NCBI GenBank assembly: GCA_010093485.1
Contig: MU001511.1
Span: forward strand, 590,651-654,650
Reading direction: 5' to 3'
DNA length: 64,000 bases
Source of the DNA: Karstenula rhodostoma CBS 690.94
Taxonomy: Eukaryota; Ascomycota; Dothideomycetes; Pleosporales; Didymosphaeriaceae
Shown here: positions 1 to 14,306 of the stretch, piece by piece
Position numbering within the stretch: the stretch's first letter is position 1
Layout of the letters: every line of letters starts with the position of its first letter
The notes under the pieces: generated by a model
Told to the model about the DNA's origin: nothing
The model's input: only the letters and a program-made list of their open reading frames with translations
Databases searched by the model: none
Translations under genes and position numbers: made by a program

Positions 1-324
1 CCTTATAATAAGAAGCTAGACCTACTCTAGTTACTATCTATTCTAGAGGCTATATAGTAAAATATCTCTATAGACTTTAAGAGCTTTCTACTAGACTAAA
101 AAGGTTTTAATAATATTATAATTTATATATATTACCTAAGTAAATATACCTTTTTACTACTATATTATAAGATAATTACTATAGAATAGGCTACCTCCCT
201 TTACTACTAATATATCTAGAGGATTTTTAGTATCCCTAAATTTATTATATTAGATTAAGGGCTATAGTTTACTTTTAATTTTACTAGTAAACTATATCGC
301 CTTATAGGTATATAGTAGAAACTT

Positions 325-540
325 ATATCTATAGGTTATATCTAAATAGATAGCTAAATTAAAATATATAATAAGTATATTAATTAGTATCTCTACCTAT
401 TTATTAATAAATTTTAGGATAACTAGTTAAATCTACTCTCTTTAATAGACTGGGCGTAAGCCTCTTTACCTAATAAATCTACTAGTTTCTCTCTATATAA
501 AATTAAGTTTAGCTATAAAACTAAAGTCTTTTAGGACTAG
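325..540 (+). pseudogene. gypsy integrase core remnant
   Basis: The plus-strand frame matches the C-terminal half of a Ty3/gypsy integrase catalytic core. A tyrosine, a position consistent with His-Pro-Gln and a run reading as T-D-G-Q-T-E (with Q positions now stop codons) appear near 330-360. They are followed by the asparagine-rich helix and a region corresponding to the usual Leu-Pro-Leu-Ala-Glu-Phe-Ala-Tyr-Asn stretch. This segment normally carries the last catalytic Glu of the DDE triad. Every disruption I noted fits C-to-T or G-to-A mutation. Recognition is by pattern only. Confidence 0.7.
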
Positions 541-789
541 AGGGATAGAGTTAGGTTACCTAAGGACTCCCCTAATAATATTAGCTCTAAGTAAGCCTAT
601 AAATTTATTACTACTTATCTTAAAGCTATTACTTAGGTCTATAACTAGACTTATTAAAACCTTATTATAGTATAAAACTTAATAGTAAAATAAGCTAATA
701 AATACTACTAACTACTTAATTTTATTATTAGTAATTTTATTTATATTACCCTAAAAGGCTTTTTAATATTATATCCCTCTATTAAGCTT

Positions 790-1160
790 AATAAGTAAAT
801 ATATAGTCTATACTATATTATAGGGATAAAAGGGTTATTCTATAAACTTAAATTACTATTATATATAAAAGTTTACCTAGTATTTTATATAGACTATCTT
901 TAGAAAGTATCTAATAACCTACTTCTTAGATAATACTAACTATAGAAACTACTAACTAAAGTTAATAATACCCTTAAGTAGGAGGTATTACTTATTTATA
1001 ATAGCTAACTAAGCTAGAGAAAATTCTAGTACTAAGTAGTATAGTAAAGCTATAACTTAAATAATATATAATATCTAGTATTTAACTTTAAGAATACCCT
1101 AAAGCTAGTAAATAATTTTTATAATACTAATCTTTAGGTAGCTAGGCCCTCTAAGCGCCT
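790..1160 (+). pseudogene. gypsy integrase C-terminus and chromodomain remnant
   Basis: About 790-930 reads as the Lys-Leu-(Glu)-Leu-Pro ... Val-Phe-His-Ile ... Leu motif that precedes the chromodomain in fungal gypsy elements. From about 973 it reads as (Glu-Trp)-Glu-Val ... Leu-x-Tyr-Asn-Ser ... Lys-Phe-x-Tyr-x-Val ... Tyr, followed by an Asn-Phe-Lys-Asn-x-x-x-Leu-Val-x-x-Phe helix. That is the chromodomain fold order, with W and Q codons turned into stops. Chromodomains tether new copies to heterochromatin, which fits the location. Coordinates are approximate. Confidence 0.75.
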
Positions 1161-1750
1161 AGACACTTAGAAGAAAGCTACCCTTAATAAAGTATTTTTA
1201 GATAGTAATCCTAAAGATAATATACCTATTAAGGCGGGTAATTAATAAAGGATTACTTAAAAATAGGCTAGTTAGTATAGTAGCTTAATCTAGATAGCCT
1301 ATCTAATATCTATAAGATATACTTATCTTATACTTCTTAGTACTATAAAGAATTAAGCTTTATATATTAAGTACTTTAAGTCTTTAACTATAATAAGGAA
1401 TTTAAGGTCTTAAACTAGATCTTAACCTCTCCTTATAGGATTAAGGAACCCTATATAATATATATATAATAGTGTATAGCTAACTACTTAGAAAAATTCT
1501 AAATAAAGGTATTTTTATATAGGAAATTATAGAGCCCTATATAATTATACTAGAGTAGGATACTTTAATCTAGTCTATAACTATATAAGTTTAATAAGAA
1601 ATTTTTTAAAAATATAGAGGATATTTTTTTTTATTTTTATTTTTTTTTCTTCTTAGACTAATTTATTCTTTTCTTTTTTTTTATAAATATAGGTATTCTT
1701 ATAGTCCTTAGGGACTATTAAGACCCTAGATCGCGCTTAAAGGGGGGTAG

Positions 1751-1996
1751 TATAAGGGTTAATTTAACCTAAGGTTAAATCCCCTTATAGGATATTTACC
1801 TACCTTTAAGCTTAGACCTTATCTAGTAGCCTATATATAGATTAGTTAGTAGATCTTAGATACCTAGTATATAGAGAGTCCCTCCCTAGGACCCTCTCTA
1901 TCTTAGTATCTTAAGTTTAGTCTTAATTTATATAGTTTCTTCTATCTATCTAATTCTAAGAGTATTTACCCTATTTAGCTATATCCTGGCCTTATA
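1751..1996 (+). repeat. gypsy 3' LTR
   Basis: A 246-bp segment starts TATAAGGG and ends CCTTATA, which is TG...CA after RIP. It lies directly after a polypurine run (AAAGGGGGG). Its first 40 bases contain nested inverted repeats (GGTTAA/TTAACC, AAGGG/CCCTT). The neighbouring copia sequence resumes exactly after it at ATTAG (1997-2001), the likely target duplication. The partner copy lies left of the window, so this cannot be confirmed here. Confidence 0.75.
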
Positions 1997-4569
1997 ATTA
2001 GTCTCTATAGTATTTTTATTTATAAGTTTATTTATTAATAGCTAGTAAGGTATTTATATTTAGCTTTTTAAAATAATTCCCCTATTAGGTAATCCTTAAG
2101 TTTAGTTTAGATTATTAGTAATAATAGTAGCTAGCTTTAATAAGACTTTAATTCTTTTATAAGTATTTATTTTATTTATATTTTATTAAGATTATAGCCT
2201 TTATATATACCTTTATAACCTATTAGAATATCTACTATAAATATAGCTATCTAGAATATAATCTTTATACTAGCTATTATTAGCTACTATATATAATTAT
2301 CTACTATTTATACTTTTAGTAATAATATATTTTATATTATAAGTTATACTAGTAATATAACTAGTAGTAATATTATTAATAGTAATAGGTAGATACTATT
2401 ATATTTCCTCTTTAGTAACTCTTCTAATATTTCTTATTATTATTATAAGTTATTATAACTTATTATAATTAATTTATTTTTATAAAATAAAGTTATTTCT
2501 AATTTAGTTATTAGAGTAGGTAGTTTCTTTATAGTTCTAATCTATAATATAATCTCTTTTAGAGTACTATATATAAGATTATCTATAAGCTCTTTTTATA
2601 TTCTATTAAATACTATATTTTTATTAAATATAATATTATAAATACTAATTACTTTTAATAGTAATAGAATCTATATATATTAGATATTTATTAATTAGTA
2701 TTCTATAAGGTATCTAATTTATATCTTTAAATTAAGTCTTTATAGCTTACTTTTCCTATACTATATATTATTAGTTATAGTAAAGGCTTTACTTCTATAT
2801 ACTTTAAAGTATACTAGATTTAATTTCTAAGGCTAAGTTATTATCCTATTAATAAGGGTAACTATTATAAAGAATATTTTATATAGTAAGTACTAGTAAT
2901 TTTTATAATTTAGTATTTAATTATATAGGTATATTATAGCCCTAGTAATCTTAGACTATATTTCCTATAGAAGGTTTATATTAAATTATATTATATAGAC
3001 TTTTTCTTTTATTATACCTTTTAAATACTTAGCTCCTCTATTTTATACTTATATATCTAGTACTAAGGGCTTAATTTTAATACCTTAATTTATATACTAG
3101 TATTTAATATCTACTTTTACTATAAAGATCTTATTATTTAATTTAATAATTTTAACTATTATACTAAACTATACTTTTATAAATAGTATAAAACTACTAA
3201 GTACCTTAATAATAATTTTTACTAGATAGTTATCTTTAAAGTAGAAGTCCTATATATAACTAAAGTATTAATTAGTAATTAATATTTAGCTTTTCTCTTT
3301 AGTAGAGCTATTAGGTTTAAAGTTATAAAAGTTAATTATAATATACTTACTAGATTCTTAATTATTTAGTTAAGGTATATATTTAATCTATTATTTTAAT
3401 TTAGCTTATTTATAAGTATTATATTTTATTATAGGAATATTTTTAATATATACCTCCTTAGCTTATTATACTAGATACTTAAGTATATTTAGTTCTAAAT
3501 AGTCTAGTTATTTATACTATATAGTTATACTTATAGTTTTTATTTTATATTTTATATATATTATTACTTTATATATAGTATATACTATACTTTATATAAT
3601 AGTATAAATACTATTAATAGGTTTATACTCTAGTACCTATTAATTATATAGCTCTTATAATTCTACTATAATAGTATTATTAGCCTATTTTAATACTATA
3701 GGTTCTAATTTAGTATTTTACTATAGTTTTTAATATCTAAGTAATTAAAAGAATACTAGGTTATAGAATAGGTTAGGGTAATAAGCTATATTATTAAACC
3801 TAATTATACTATTTCCTTAGTAATTTTATAATTTAAAGTAAATACTTTTATATTCTTATATTTAAACCTATATATTACTTATTTATATAAAGTCTCCTAG
3901 TATTAGTAGCTAGAGTAAAATAAATTAATTAATATTATTAAAGATATAATATATAGTATCTAAGTTAAGAATTAATAAAATTTATAGTAGGTATATATAA
4001 GGATTAGATTAAAAGGTTACTTAGAAACTTATAGGGATTATAGTAATTTTCTATTCTTCTAGTTACTTATTACTAGCCTTTAATATTTAGGTTAGTATAG
4101 GAGTATATAATTATTTAATTTATAATATTCTAGATTATACTTATTTAAATATATATATCTATTCTTATATTAAGGGATTATTTTAGATATTATACTTAAT
4201 AAAACTATTTTATTCTAGTTATAGTTTTTACTATACTAGAGTTTTTTCTAAAAAGGTATAGTAGTAATTTTTTAGTATATATTTTATAGAATATATAGGA
4301 TACTTTTCTTTATTTATATTTTAATTTTTTATTTACTAGTAAGGTATTTTATTCTTTTTATAACCTCCCTACCTATATAGTATAGAGGTATTCTACCTAT
4401 ATAATATAGAGTTTTACCTATATAGTATAAAGAATTCTTATCTATATAGTATAAGTAAATTAGGGTTATATAATCCTTATAAGGATATTATTATACTTTA
4501 TTTTTATTTTTAAGTACCTTATATTTATATAGGTATACTATTACTAGTATAAAAGGTATTTCTTTTAAT
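1997..4569 (-). mobile_element. Older Ty1/copia element (copy 3), fragment A
   Basis: This matches 6386-8960 of the intact minus-strand copia copy, in the same orientation and nearly base for base apart from C/T and G/A differences. It also matches the plus-strand copy at 11,430-13,995 in reverse complement. It stops on the left where the gypsy element is inserted and on the right where copia copy 2 is inserted at the target TTAAT. It contains a run of (CCTATATAGTATA)-like short direct repeats at about 4368-4450, also present in the other two copies (8762-8840 and 11,530-11,610). It is the oldest layer of the nest. Confidence 0.85.
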
Positions 4570-4855
4570 TATTAGATCTACTATAAATAATAATAGATTA
4601 CTATAAACTATAGATATAGATAGGTTAGTTATATATTATATAATTATATAGATTATTATAATTAATTATTATTCTAAGTCTAGTTAAGATATACCCTTAA
4701 ATAGCGCCTTAGTATCCTATACTAGTTCTAATAGTATAAAATATTCTAGTCTCTCCTTTTATACTTACTATCTATTACTACTAGCTATTACTATAACTTA
4801 CTATAATAGTAAGTATACTATACTATAAGTAATAATATATATATATAATTTAATA
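4570..4855 (-). repeat. copia copy 2, 3' LTR
   Basis: This is the left member of the LTR pair of copy 2 and is the 3' LTR because the element is on the minus strand. It is followed immediately by the complement of the polypurine tract at 4856-4865. It aligns end to end with 9816-10101, 16499-16781 and, inverted, with the two LTRs of copy 1. Confidence 0.88.
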
Positions 4856-5907
4856 TACCCCCTTAACTTAGTACCCCTAGACTACCTAAGCTAGATTATA
4901 AGTAATAGCTTAGAGTACTTAGTAAAAATAGTTTTAGATTTCTTTAAATAGTATAGTACTTATTACCTCTTAATTTTCTATATTAACTAATCTAAGCTAG
5001 TTAAAAAAGTCTAGCTATTTATTTACTAATAATACCTTTATAAGTCTATTAGTAATTATTTTAGCTAACTTAGTATACTTAATAGTAATTATTTCTATAG
5101 AGACTTTTTATTATAGCTAGTAATTATAAATATTAATATATTAGAGCTTAGTCTAGAGTTTTAATACTTTCTAAGTTATTAAGTAAATTATCTATTAATT
5201 ATTATATTATATTATAATTATAGAGCTAGATAATATAATCCTAAGCTTCCTTAATAATCTTAAAATATAGATAGCTTTTTTAACTATCTATAATAGGGTA
5301 AGTAGTTCTATCTCTATTATAGAGGTAGTAATAGTATTTTATTTATTTACCCTCTATACTATTAGGCTATTAAATAACTTAATTATATAGCCCTATAAGC
5401 TTTTCCTATTAATTATATTATTAGTAAACAAGGTATTACTAGTAATCTAGAGGTATAATCTACCTCTAAGCTATAGACCCTTATATTTAGTAGCTAAGAG
5501 ATATAATAATACTCTATTAATAATATTTTAATATACTTAGCCTAGATTTAATAGAAACTAGACTAGCTATAATATAATAAAAGTAATATCTAGTTATATT
5601 ATAACTACTATAAATAGTAGTAATCTAATCTTTTATTAATATTTATTAATTTCTAATAGTAAGGCTAGACCTTTTTAAGGTTTAAACTCTATACTAGCTA
5701 TAGGTATATTATAGTAGTAATTAGTTTTATCTACTAGTTATTAGATCTTCTTAATATATAAGGTCTATAATAATTATATAAGTTACTAGTCTTATTTTTA
5801 AATAATCTCTATACTAAGGAACTATTATAGGTTATCTCCTCTAGTTATAGTATATTTTTATTTAAGTAGTTCTACTACTTTAATTACTACTACCTTCTTT
5901 ATTTAGT

Positions 5908-6075
5908 AATAAGTAATAATAATATTATTTATATAAAAGAAAATAATAATACTATCCTTAATTATATAATATAGTTTATATAGAATTATAGTAAAATCTA
6001 TACCTTTAAGTATTATAGTAAATTTTTTCTACTATAGCTTAAGTAAAATTTAGAATCTATAAAGGGCTTTCTATA
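5908..6075 (-). pseudogene. copia reverse transcriptase remnant (copy 2)
   Basis: This is the reverse complement of the copy 1 reverse transcriptase region. The catalytic Tyr-Val-Asp-Asp codons lie at 5924-5935 and now read TAT ATA AAT AAT: both Asp codons have become Asn by G-to-A change, where copy 1 keeps the first one. The segment corresponds to the ALYGL...LW...LGF...YVDD block of Ty1/copia enzymes. Confidence 0.7.
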
Positions 6076-9000
6076 GTTTAAGGGTTATACCTCTTTTTTA
6101 GTACCCTATAGATATCCTTATATAGACTTCTTAATTAAGTATTATATATATAAATATATTAGTTATATTATATTATTTTAGTTTAAAATTATACCTAGTA
6201 GCTATTACTATAAGTATATAAAATAATTAATTAACTAAAATTACTATATAAGTATTTTATAGAGTAATATCCTTTTATTAGTCTCTTTATATAACTAATT
6301 AAGTCTTATATTTTAAGAATTAATAGTATTTATTAAGTTTATAGGTATATACTTATATATAATTAAGGATTTAGTAACCTACTTATTTAATTAGTCTCTA
6401 TAATATTTCTATTTATAAATTTATTTATTAATAGCTAGTAAGATATTTATATTTAGCTTCTTAAAATAATTTCTCTATTAGGTAATCCTTAAATTTAGTT
6501 TAGATTATTAGTAGTAGTAGTAGCTAGCTTTAATAAGGCTTTAATTCTTTTATAAGTATTTATTTTACTTATACTTTATTAAGATTATAGCCTTTATATA
6601 TACCTTTATAATCTACTAGGATACCTACTATAAATATAGCTATTTAGGGTATAATCTTTATATTAACTACTATTAGCTACTATATATAATTATTTACTAC
6701 TTATACTTTTAATAATAGTATATTTTATATTATAAGTTATACTAGTAGTATAACTAGTAATAGTATTATTAGTAGTAATAGATAGGTACTATTATATTTC
6801 CTCCTTAGTAATTTTTTTAATATTTTTTATTATTATTATAAGTTACTATAACTTATTATAACTAACTTATTTTTATAAAATAAAGTTATCTCTAGTTTAG
6901 TTATTAGAGTAGGTAGTCTCTTTATAGTCCTAATCTATAATATAATCTCTTCTAGAGTATTTTATATAAGGTTATCTATAAGCTCTTTCTATATTCTATT
7001 AAATACTATATCTTTATTAAATATAATATTATAAATACTAATTACTTTTAATAGTAATAAAATCTATATATACTAGATATTTATTAATTAGTATTCTATA
7101 AGGTATTTAATTTATACCTTTAGATTAAGTCTCTATAACTTACTTTTCCTATACTATATATTATTAGTTATAGTAAAGGCTTTACTTCTATATACTTTAA
7201 AATATACTAGATTTAATTTTTAAGGCTAAGTTACTATTCTATTAATAAGGGTAACTATTATAAAGAATACCTTATATAGTAAGTACTAGTAATTCTTATA
7301 ATTTAGTATTTAATTATATAGGTATACTATAGCCCTAGTAATCTTAGGCTATATTTCCTATAAAAGGTTTATATTAAGTTATATTATATAGGCTTTTTCT
7401 TTTATTATACCCTTTAAGTACTTAGCTCCTTTATTTTATACTTATATATTTAGTACTAAGGGCTTAATTTTAATACCTTAGCTTATATACTAGTATTTAA
7501 TATCTACTTTTACTATAAAGATCTTATTATCTAATTTAATAATCTTAACTATTATACTAAACTATACTTTTATATATAATATAAAGTTACTAAATATCTT
7601 AATAATAGTTTTTATTAGATAATTATTTTTAAAATAGAAGTCCTATATATAGTTAAAATATTAATTAGTAATTAATATTTAGCTTTTCTCTTTAGTAAAG
7701 CTATTAGGTTTAAAGTTATAAAAGTTAATTATAATATACTTACTAGGTCCTTAATTATTTAGTTAAAGTATATATCTAATCTATTATTTTAATTTAGTTT
7801 ATTTATAGGTATTATATTTTACTATAGAGATACTTTTAATATATACCCCCTTAGCTTACTATACTAGGTACTTAAGTATATTTAGTTCTAAGTAGTCTAG
7901 TTATTTATACTATATAGTTATACTTATAGTTTTTATTTTATACTTTATATATATTATTACCTTATATATAGTATATACTATATTTTATATAATAGTATAA
8001 ATACTATTAGTAAGTCTATACTCTAGTATTTATTAACTATATAGCTTTTATAGTTCTACTATAATAGTATTATTAGCCTATTTTAATATTATAGGTTCTA
8101 ATTTAGTATCTTATTATAGTCCTTAATATCTAAGTAGTTAAAAGAATACTAGGTTATAAAGTAGGTTAAGGTAGTAAACTATATTATTAAGTTTAATTAT
8201 ACTATTTCCCTAGTAATTTTATAGTTTAAGGTAAATATTTTTATATCCTTATATTTAGATCTATATATTACCTATCTATATAAAGTTTTCTAGTATTAGT
8301 AATTAGAGTAAAATAAATTAATTAATATTATTAAAAATATAATATATAGTATCTAAATTAAGGATTAATAAGGTTTATAATAGGTATATATAAGGGTTAG
8401 ATTAAAAGGTTACTTAGAAACTTATAGGAATTATAGTAATTTTCTATCCTTTTAGTTACTTATTACTAGCCTCTAATATTTAGGTTAGTATAGGAGTATA
8501 TAACTATTTAATTTATAGTATTCTAGATTATATTTATTTAGATATATATATCTATTCTTATATTAAGGGATTATTTTAGATATTATACTTAATAAAACTA
8601 TTCTATCCTAGTTATAGTTTCTACTATATTAAAGTTTTTTCTAAAAAGGTATAATAGTAATCTTTTAGTATATATTCTATAGAATATATAAGATACTTTT
8701 TTTTATTTATACTTTAATTTTTTATTTACTAGTAAGGTATTTTATTCCTTTTATAACCTCTCTACCTATATAGTATAGAGGTATTCTACTTATATAATAT
8801 AAAGTTTTACCTATATAGTATAAAGAATTCTTACCTATATAGTATAAGTAAATTAGAGTTATATAATCCCTATAAAGATATTATTATACTTTATTTTTAT
8901 TTTTAAGTACTTTATATTTATATAGGTATACTATTACTAGTATAAAAGGTATTCCCTTTAGTACTAGTATTTAATTCTCCTCTAGTAATAAATATAGTTT

Positions 9001-9815
9001 TAATTATAGCCTTAACTAGATAATAATACTCTATATAGAGTCTAAACCTCTTTATTATATTTTAATATATTATCTCCTATTTATTTTAGAGGGCCTATTT
9101 AAAAATAGTAATATATATTTTATTTAATACTATAATATTTCTTATAAAATTATTAAGGATAGTTATATTATCTATAGTCTTTATATAACCTTACTTCTTA
9201 GTAGTAAATACTATATAATTATATTTAGCTAGCTAGAGGTTTTATTTAGTTAACCTTTTAATACTTTAGATAATATATAGATATTTATATTATACTTATA
9301 GCTTTATTTTTTTATTATTAATTCTTATTTTCTTTATAATAAAGAGGATTTATTCTTTATATAGTTTTTTAGAGAGATAGTAAATACTAAATAGATTAGT
9401 TATAATAAAACCCTATAGGTATAATATAAACTTCTCTACTCTTTATACCTCTATATAATATTTTACTAGTTCTATTTTATACTAATTAGATTATAGTTTA
9501 TAGTATTTAATTTATAAGTTCTACTATAACTTTTATATATTTATAAGGATATATAGGCTACTTAGTATTAGGTTATTATTATATATAAATTAATATAGGT
9601 CTAGTAACTATAGTACTTATAGTTATAGCTTTAGTATTTTACTATTAGTTAGGTTAAATATATATTATACTTAGTTAGCTCTTATTTATATTTCTAGTAC
9701 TATTAGCTATTCTATATACTATATAAAGATAGTAAGGAAGGTCTTTATAGGTCTAATAGGTAGTACTATATTATTTAGTATATATAGTTAGTAATAAGGT
9801 AGTAAAACTCTTAAT

Positions 9816-10101
9816 TATTAGATCTACTATAAATAATAATAAATTATTATAAATTATAGATATAAATAGATTAGTTATATATTATATAATTATATAGATT
9901 ATTATAATTAATTATTATTTTAAGTCTAGCTAAAATATACCCTTAAATAGTACCTTAGTACTCTATACTAGTCCTAATAGTATAAAATATCCTAGCCTTT
10001 TCTTTTATACTTACTATCTACTACTACTAACTATTATTATAACTTACTATAATAGTAAATATACTATACTATAGATAATAATATATATATATAATTTAAT
10101 A
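9816..10101 (-). repeat. copia copy 2, 5' LTR
   Basis: This is the right member of the LTR pair of copy 2, 286 bp, with the same ends as 4570-4855. To its left (the internal side) lies AGAGTTTT-type sequence read on the minus strand, the probable primer-binding region. The same sequence follows the 5' LTRs of copies 1 and 3. Confidence 0.88.
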
Positions 10102-10277
10102 TTAGTATTAGTATTTAGTTTTTCTCTAATAATAAATATAGCTCTAATTATAACCTTAACTAGATAATAATACTTTATATAAAATTTAAATCTCTTTATT
10201 ATATTTTAGTATATTATTTTCTATTTATTTTAGAGGGCTTATTTAAAAGTAGTAATATATACTTTATCTAGTACTAT
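10102..10277 (-). mobile_element. Older copia element (copy 3), fragment B
   Basis: This 176-bp piece corresponds to 8956-9135 of copy 2. It is the part of the old element caught between two later insertions: copy 2 ends at 10101 and copy 1 begins at 10278. It starts with TTAGT, the target duplication of copy 2, and ends with ACTAT (10273-10277), the target duplication of copy 1. Confidence 0.82.
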
Positions 10278-10564
10278 TATTAGATTATATATATATATTA
10301 TTATCTATAGTATAGTATACTTACTATTATAGTAAATTATAGTAACTACTAGTAGTAGTAGGTAGTAAGTATAAAAGAAGAGGTTAGGATATTTTATACT
10401 ATTAGAACTAGTATAGGGTACTAAGGTACTATTTAAGGGTATATCTTAACTAGATTTAAAATAATTAATTAATTATAATAATTTATATAATTATATAATA
10501 TATAACTAACCTATTTATATTTATAATTTATAGTAATTTATTATTATTTATAGTAGATTTAATA
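10278..10564 (+). repeat. copia copy 1, 5' LTR
   Basis: 287 bp, the same length as its partner at 15525-15811. The differences I can see between the two are G/A or C/T (for example TAGATTTAATA against TGGATCTAATA at the 3' end), as expected if RIP caused the divergence. The following bases (ATTAAGAGTCTTAC) are the probable primer-binding region. Confidence 0.9.
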
Positions 10565-13500
10565 ATTAAGAGTCTTACTACCTTATTACTAACTATACAC
10601 GCTAAATAATATAGCGCTACTTATTAGATCTATAAAGACCTTTCTTACTATCTCTATATAGTATATAAAATAGCTAATAGTACTAGAAATATAAATAAGA
10701 GCTAACTAAGTATAGTATATATTTAATCTAACTAATAGTAAAGTATTAAAGTTATAATTATAAATATTATAGCTACTAGACCTATATTAATTTATATATA
10801 ATAATAATCTAATACTAAGTAGTCTATATATCCTTATAAATATATAAAAGTTATAATAGAATTTATAAGTTAAATACTATAAACTATAATCTAATTAGTA
10901 TAAAATAGAACTAATAGAATATTATATAAAAGTATAAGGAGTAGAGAAGCTTATATTATACCTATAAAATTCTATTATAGTTAATTTATTTAGTATCTAC
11001 TACCTCTTTAAAAAACTATATAAAGAATAGATCTTTCTTATTATAAAAAAGGTAGGAGTTAATAATAAAAAAATAAAACTATAAGTATAATATAAATACC
11101 TATATATTATTTAAAATATTAAGAGGTTAACTAAATAGAACTTCTAGCTAGCTAAATATAATTATATAGTATTTACTACTAAGAGGTAAGGCTATATAGA
11201 AACTATAGATAATATAACTATTCTTAATAATTTTATAAGAAGTATTATAGTACTAAATAAAATATATACTACTACTTTTAAATAGACCCTTTAAAATAAA
11301 TAAAAAATAATATACTAAAATATAATAAAGAGGTTTAGACTCTATATAGAATACTATTATCTAGTTAAAGTTATAATTAGAACTATATTTATTATTAGAA
11401 GAAAACTAAATATTAGTACTAAAGGGGATACTTTTTATACTAGTAATAATATACCTATATAAATATAAGGTATTTAAAAATAAGGATAAAATATAATAAT
11501 ATCTTTATAAGGATTATATAACTCTAATCTACTTATACTATATAGGTAAGAATCCTTTATACTATATAGGTAAAGCTCTATACTATATAGGTAGAATACC
11601 TCTATACTATATAGGTAGGGAGGTTATAAAAGAAATAAAATACCTTACTAGTAAATAAAAAATTAAGGTATAAATAAAAAAAAGTATTCTATATATTCTA
11701 TAGAATATATACTAAAGGATTACTATTATACTTTCTTAGAAAAAACTCTAATATAGTAGAAACTATAACTAGAATAGAATAGTTTTATTAAGTATAATAT
11801 CTAAAATAATCTTTTAATATAAAAATAGATATATATATCTAAATAAATATAATTTAGGATATTATAAATTAAATAATTATATACTCCTATACTAACCTAA
11901 ATATTAGAGGCTAGTAATAAGTAACTAGAAGAATAAAAAATTACTATAATTTCTATAAACTTCTAAGTAACCTCTTAATCTAACCCTTATATATACCTAT
12001 TATAAACCTTATTAATTCTTAACTTAGATACTATATATTATATCTTTAATAATATTAATTAATTTATTTTACTTTAGTTACTAATATTAGGAGACTTTAT
12101 ATAAGTAGGTAATATATAGGTCTAGATATAAAAATATAGAAGTATTTACCTTAGACTATAAAGTTCTTAGGGAAATAGTATAATTAGATTTAATAATATA
12201 GTTTACTATCTTAACCTATTCTATAACTTAGTATCCTTTTAACTATTTAAATATTAAGGATTATAATAGGATATTAAATTAAAACCTATAGTACTAAAAT
12301 AGGCTAATAATATTATTATAGTAAAACTATAAAAGCTATATAGTTAATAGATACTAGAGTATAAACCTATTAATAGTATTTATATTATTATATAAAATAT
12401 AGTATATACTATATATAAGGTAATAATATATATAAAATATAAAGTAAAAACTATAAATATAGCTATATAATATAAATAACTAGACTACCTAGGACTAAAT
12501 ATACTTAAGTATCTAGTATAGTAAGCTAAGGGGGTATATATTAAAGATATCCCTATAGTAAAATATAATACCTATAAATAAGCTAAATTAAAATAATAGA
12601 TTAGATATATACTTTAACTAAATAATTAAGAACTTAATAAGTATATTATAATTAACTTTTATAACTTTAAATTTAATAGTTCTACTAAAGAGAAAAATTA
12701 AATATTAATTACTAATTAATACTCTAGCTATATATAGGACTTCTACTTTAAAGATAACTATTTAGTAAGGACTATTATTAAGGTATTTAGTAGTTTTATA
12801 CTATTTATAAAAGTATAGTTTAGTATAATAGTTAAAATTATTAAATTAGATAATAAGATTTTTATAGTAAAAGTAGATATTAAATACTAGTATATAAGCT
12901 AAGGTATTAAAATTAAGCCCTTAGTACTAGATATATAAGTATAAAATAGAGGAACTAAGTACTTAAAGGGTATAATAAAAGAAAAAGCCTATATAATATA
13001 ATTTAATATAAACCTTCTATAGGAAATATAACCTAAAATTACTAAAGCTATAGTATACCTATATAATTAAATACTAAATTATAAGAATTACTAGTACTTA
13101 CTATATAAAATATTTTTTATAATAGTTATCTTTATTAATAGGATAGTAACTTAGCCTTAAAAACTAAATCTAGTATATTTTAAAATATATAAAAGTAAAG
13201 CCTTTACTATAACTAATAATATATAGTATAGGAAAAGTAAGCTATAGAGACTTAACCTAAAGGTATAGATTAAATACCTTATAAGATACTAATTAATAAA
13301 TATCTAATATATATAGATTCTATTACTATTAAAAGTAATTAGTATTTATAATATTATATTTAATAAAAATATAGTATTTAATAGAATATAGAAAGAGTTT
13401 ATAGATAACCTTATATATAGTACTCTAAAAAAGATTATATTATAGGTTAGAACTATAAAGAGACTACCTATTCTAATAACTAAATTAAAAATAACTTTAT

Positions 13501-14306
13501 TTTATAAAGATAAATTAGTTATAATAAGTTATAGTAACTTATAATAATAATAAGAGATATTAGAAGAGTTACTAGAAAGGAAATATAATAGTACTTACTT
13601 ATTACTATTAATAATACTACTATTAATTATACTATTAGTATAACTTATAATATAGAATATACTATTACTAAAAGTATAAATAGTAGATAACTATATATAG
13701 TAATTAATAGTAGCTAGTATAAAAATTATATCCTAGATAGCTATATTTATAGTAGATACCCTAATAGATTATAAAGGCGTATATAAAGACTATAACCTTA
13801 ATAAAGTATAAGTAAAATAAATACTTATAAAAGAATTAAAGCCTTATTAAAGCTAGCTACTATTACTACTAATAATCTAAACTAGACTTAAGGATTACCT
13901 AATAGGAGAATTATTTTAAAAAGCTAAATATAAATACCTTATTAGCTATTAATAAATAAACTTATAGATAAAAGTACTATAGAGACTAATTAAATAAGTA
14001 GGTTACTAAATCCTTAACTATATATAGGTATATACCTATAAACTTAATAAATACTATTAATTTCTAAAATATAAGGCTTAATTAGTTATATAAGGAGACT
14101 AGTAAAAGAATATTACTTTATAAGATACCTATATAGTAATCTTAATTAATTAATTATTTTATATACTTATAGTAATAGCTACTAGGTATAACCTTAAACT
14201 AAAATAATATAATATAACTAATATATTTATATATATAATACTTAATTAAGAAGTCTATATAAGGATACCTATAGAGTACTAAAAGAAAAATATAACTTTT
14301 AAACTA

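Larger units (their letters stand above)
1..1996 (+). mobile_element. Ty3/gypsy chromovirus LTR retrotransposon, RIP-degraded, 3' part
   Basis: The window begins inside this element; its 5' LTR, gag, protease and reverse transcriptase lie to the left. If stop codons and substitutions are read as C-to-T or G-to-A changes, the plus strand shows the end of an integrase core (about 325-540), an integrase C-terminal SH3-like region (about 790-930) and a chromodomain (about 973-1150), in the order typical of chromoviruses. Then come about 590 bp of unassigned sequence with a T-rich tract (1620-1680), a polypurine tract (1739-1748) and the 3' LTR. The element interrupts a minus-strand copia element that resumes at 1997. 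It is dead. Confidence 0.85.
4570..10101 (-). mobile_element. Full-length Ty1/copia element (copy 2), RIP-degraded
   Basis: A complete element of about 5532 bp. LTRs at 4570-4855 and 9816-10101 (286 bp each) both begin TATTAGAT and end TAATA, i.e. TG...CA after RIP. The flanking 5-bp target duplication is TTAAT (4565-4569) and TTAGT (10102-10106), differing by one G/A change. Next to the left LTR the minus strand has the polypurine tract (TAAGGGGGTA, 4856-4865), so the element runs right to left. Its internal region is the reverse complement of copy 1 throughout, including the reverse transcriptase YVDD region (5924-5935). No open frame survives. Confidence 0.9.
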
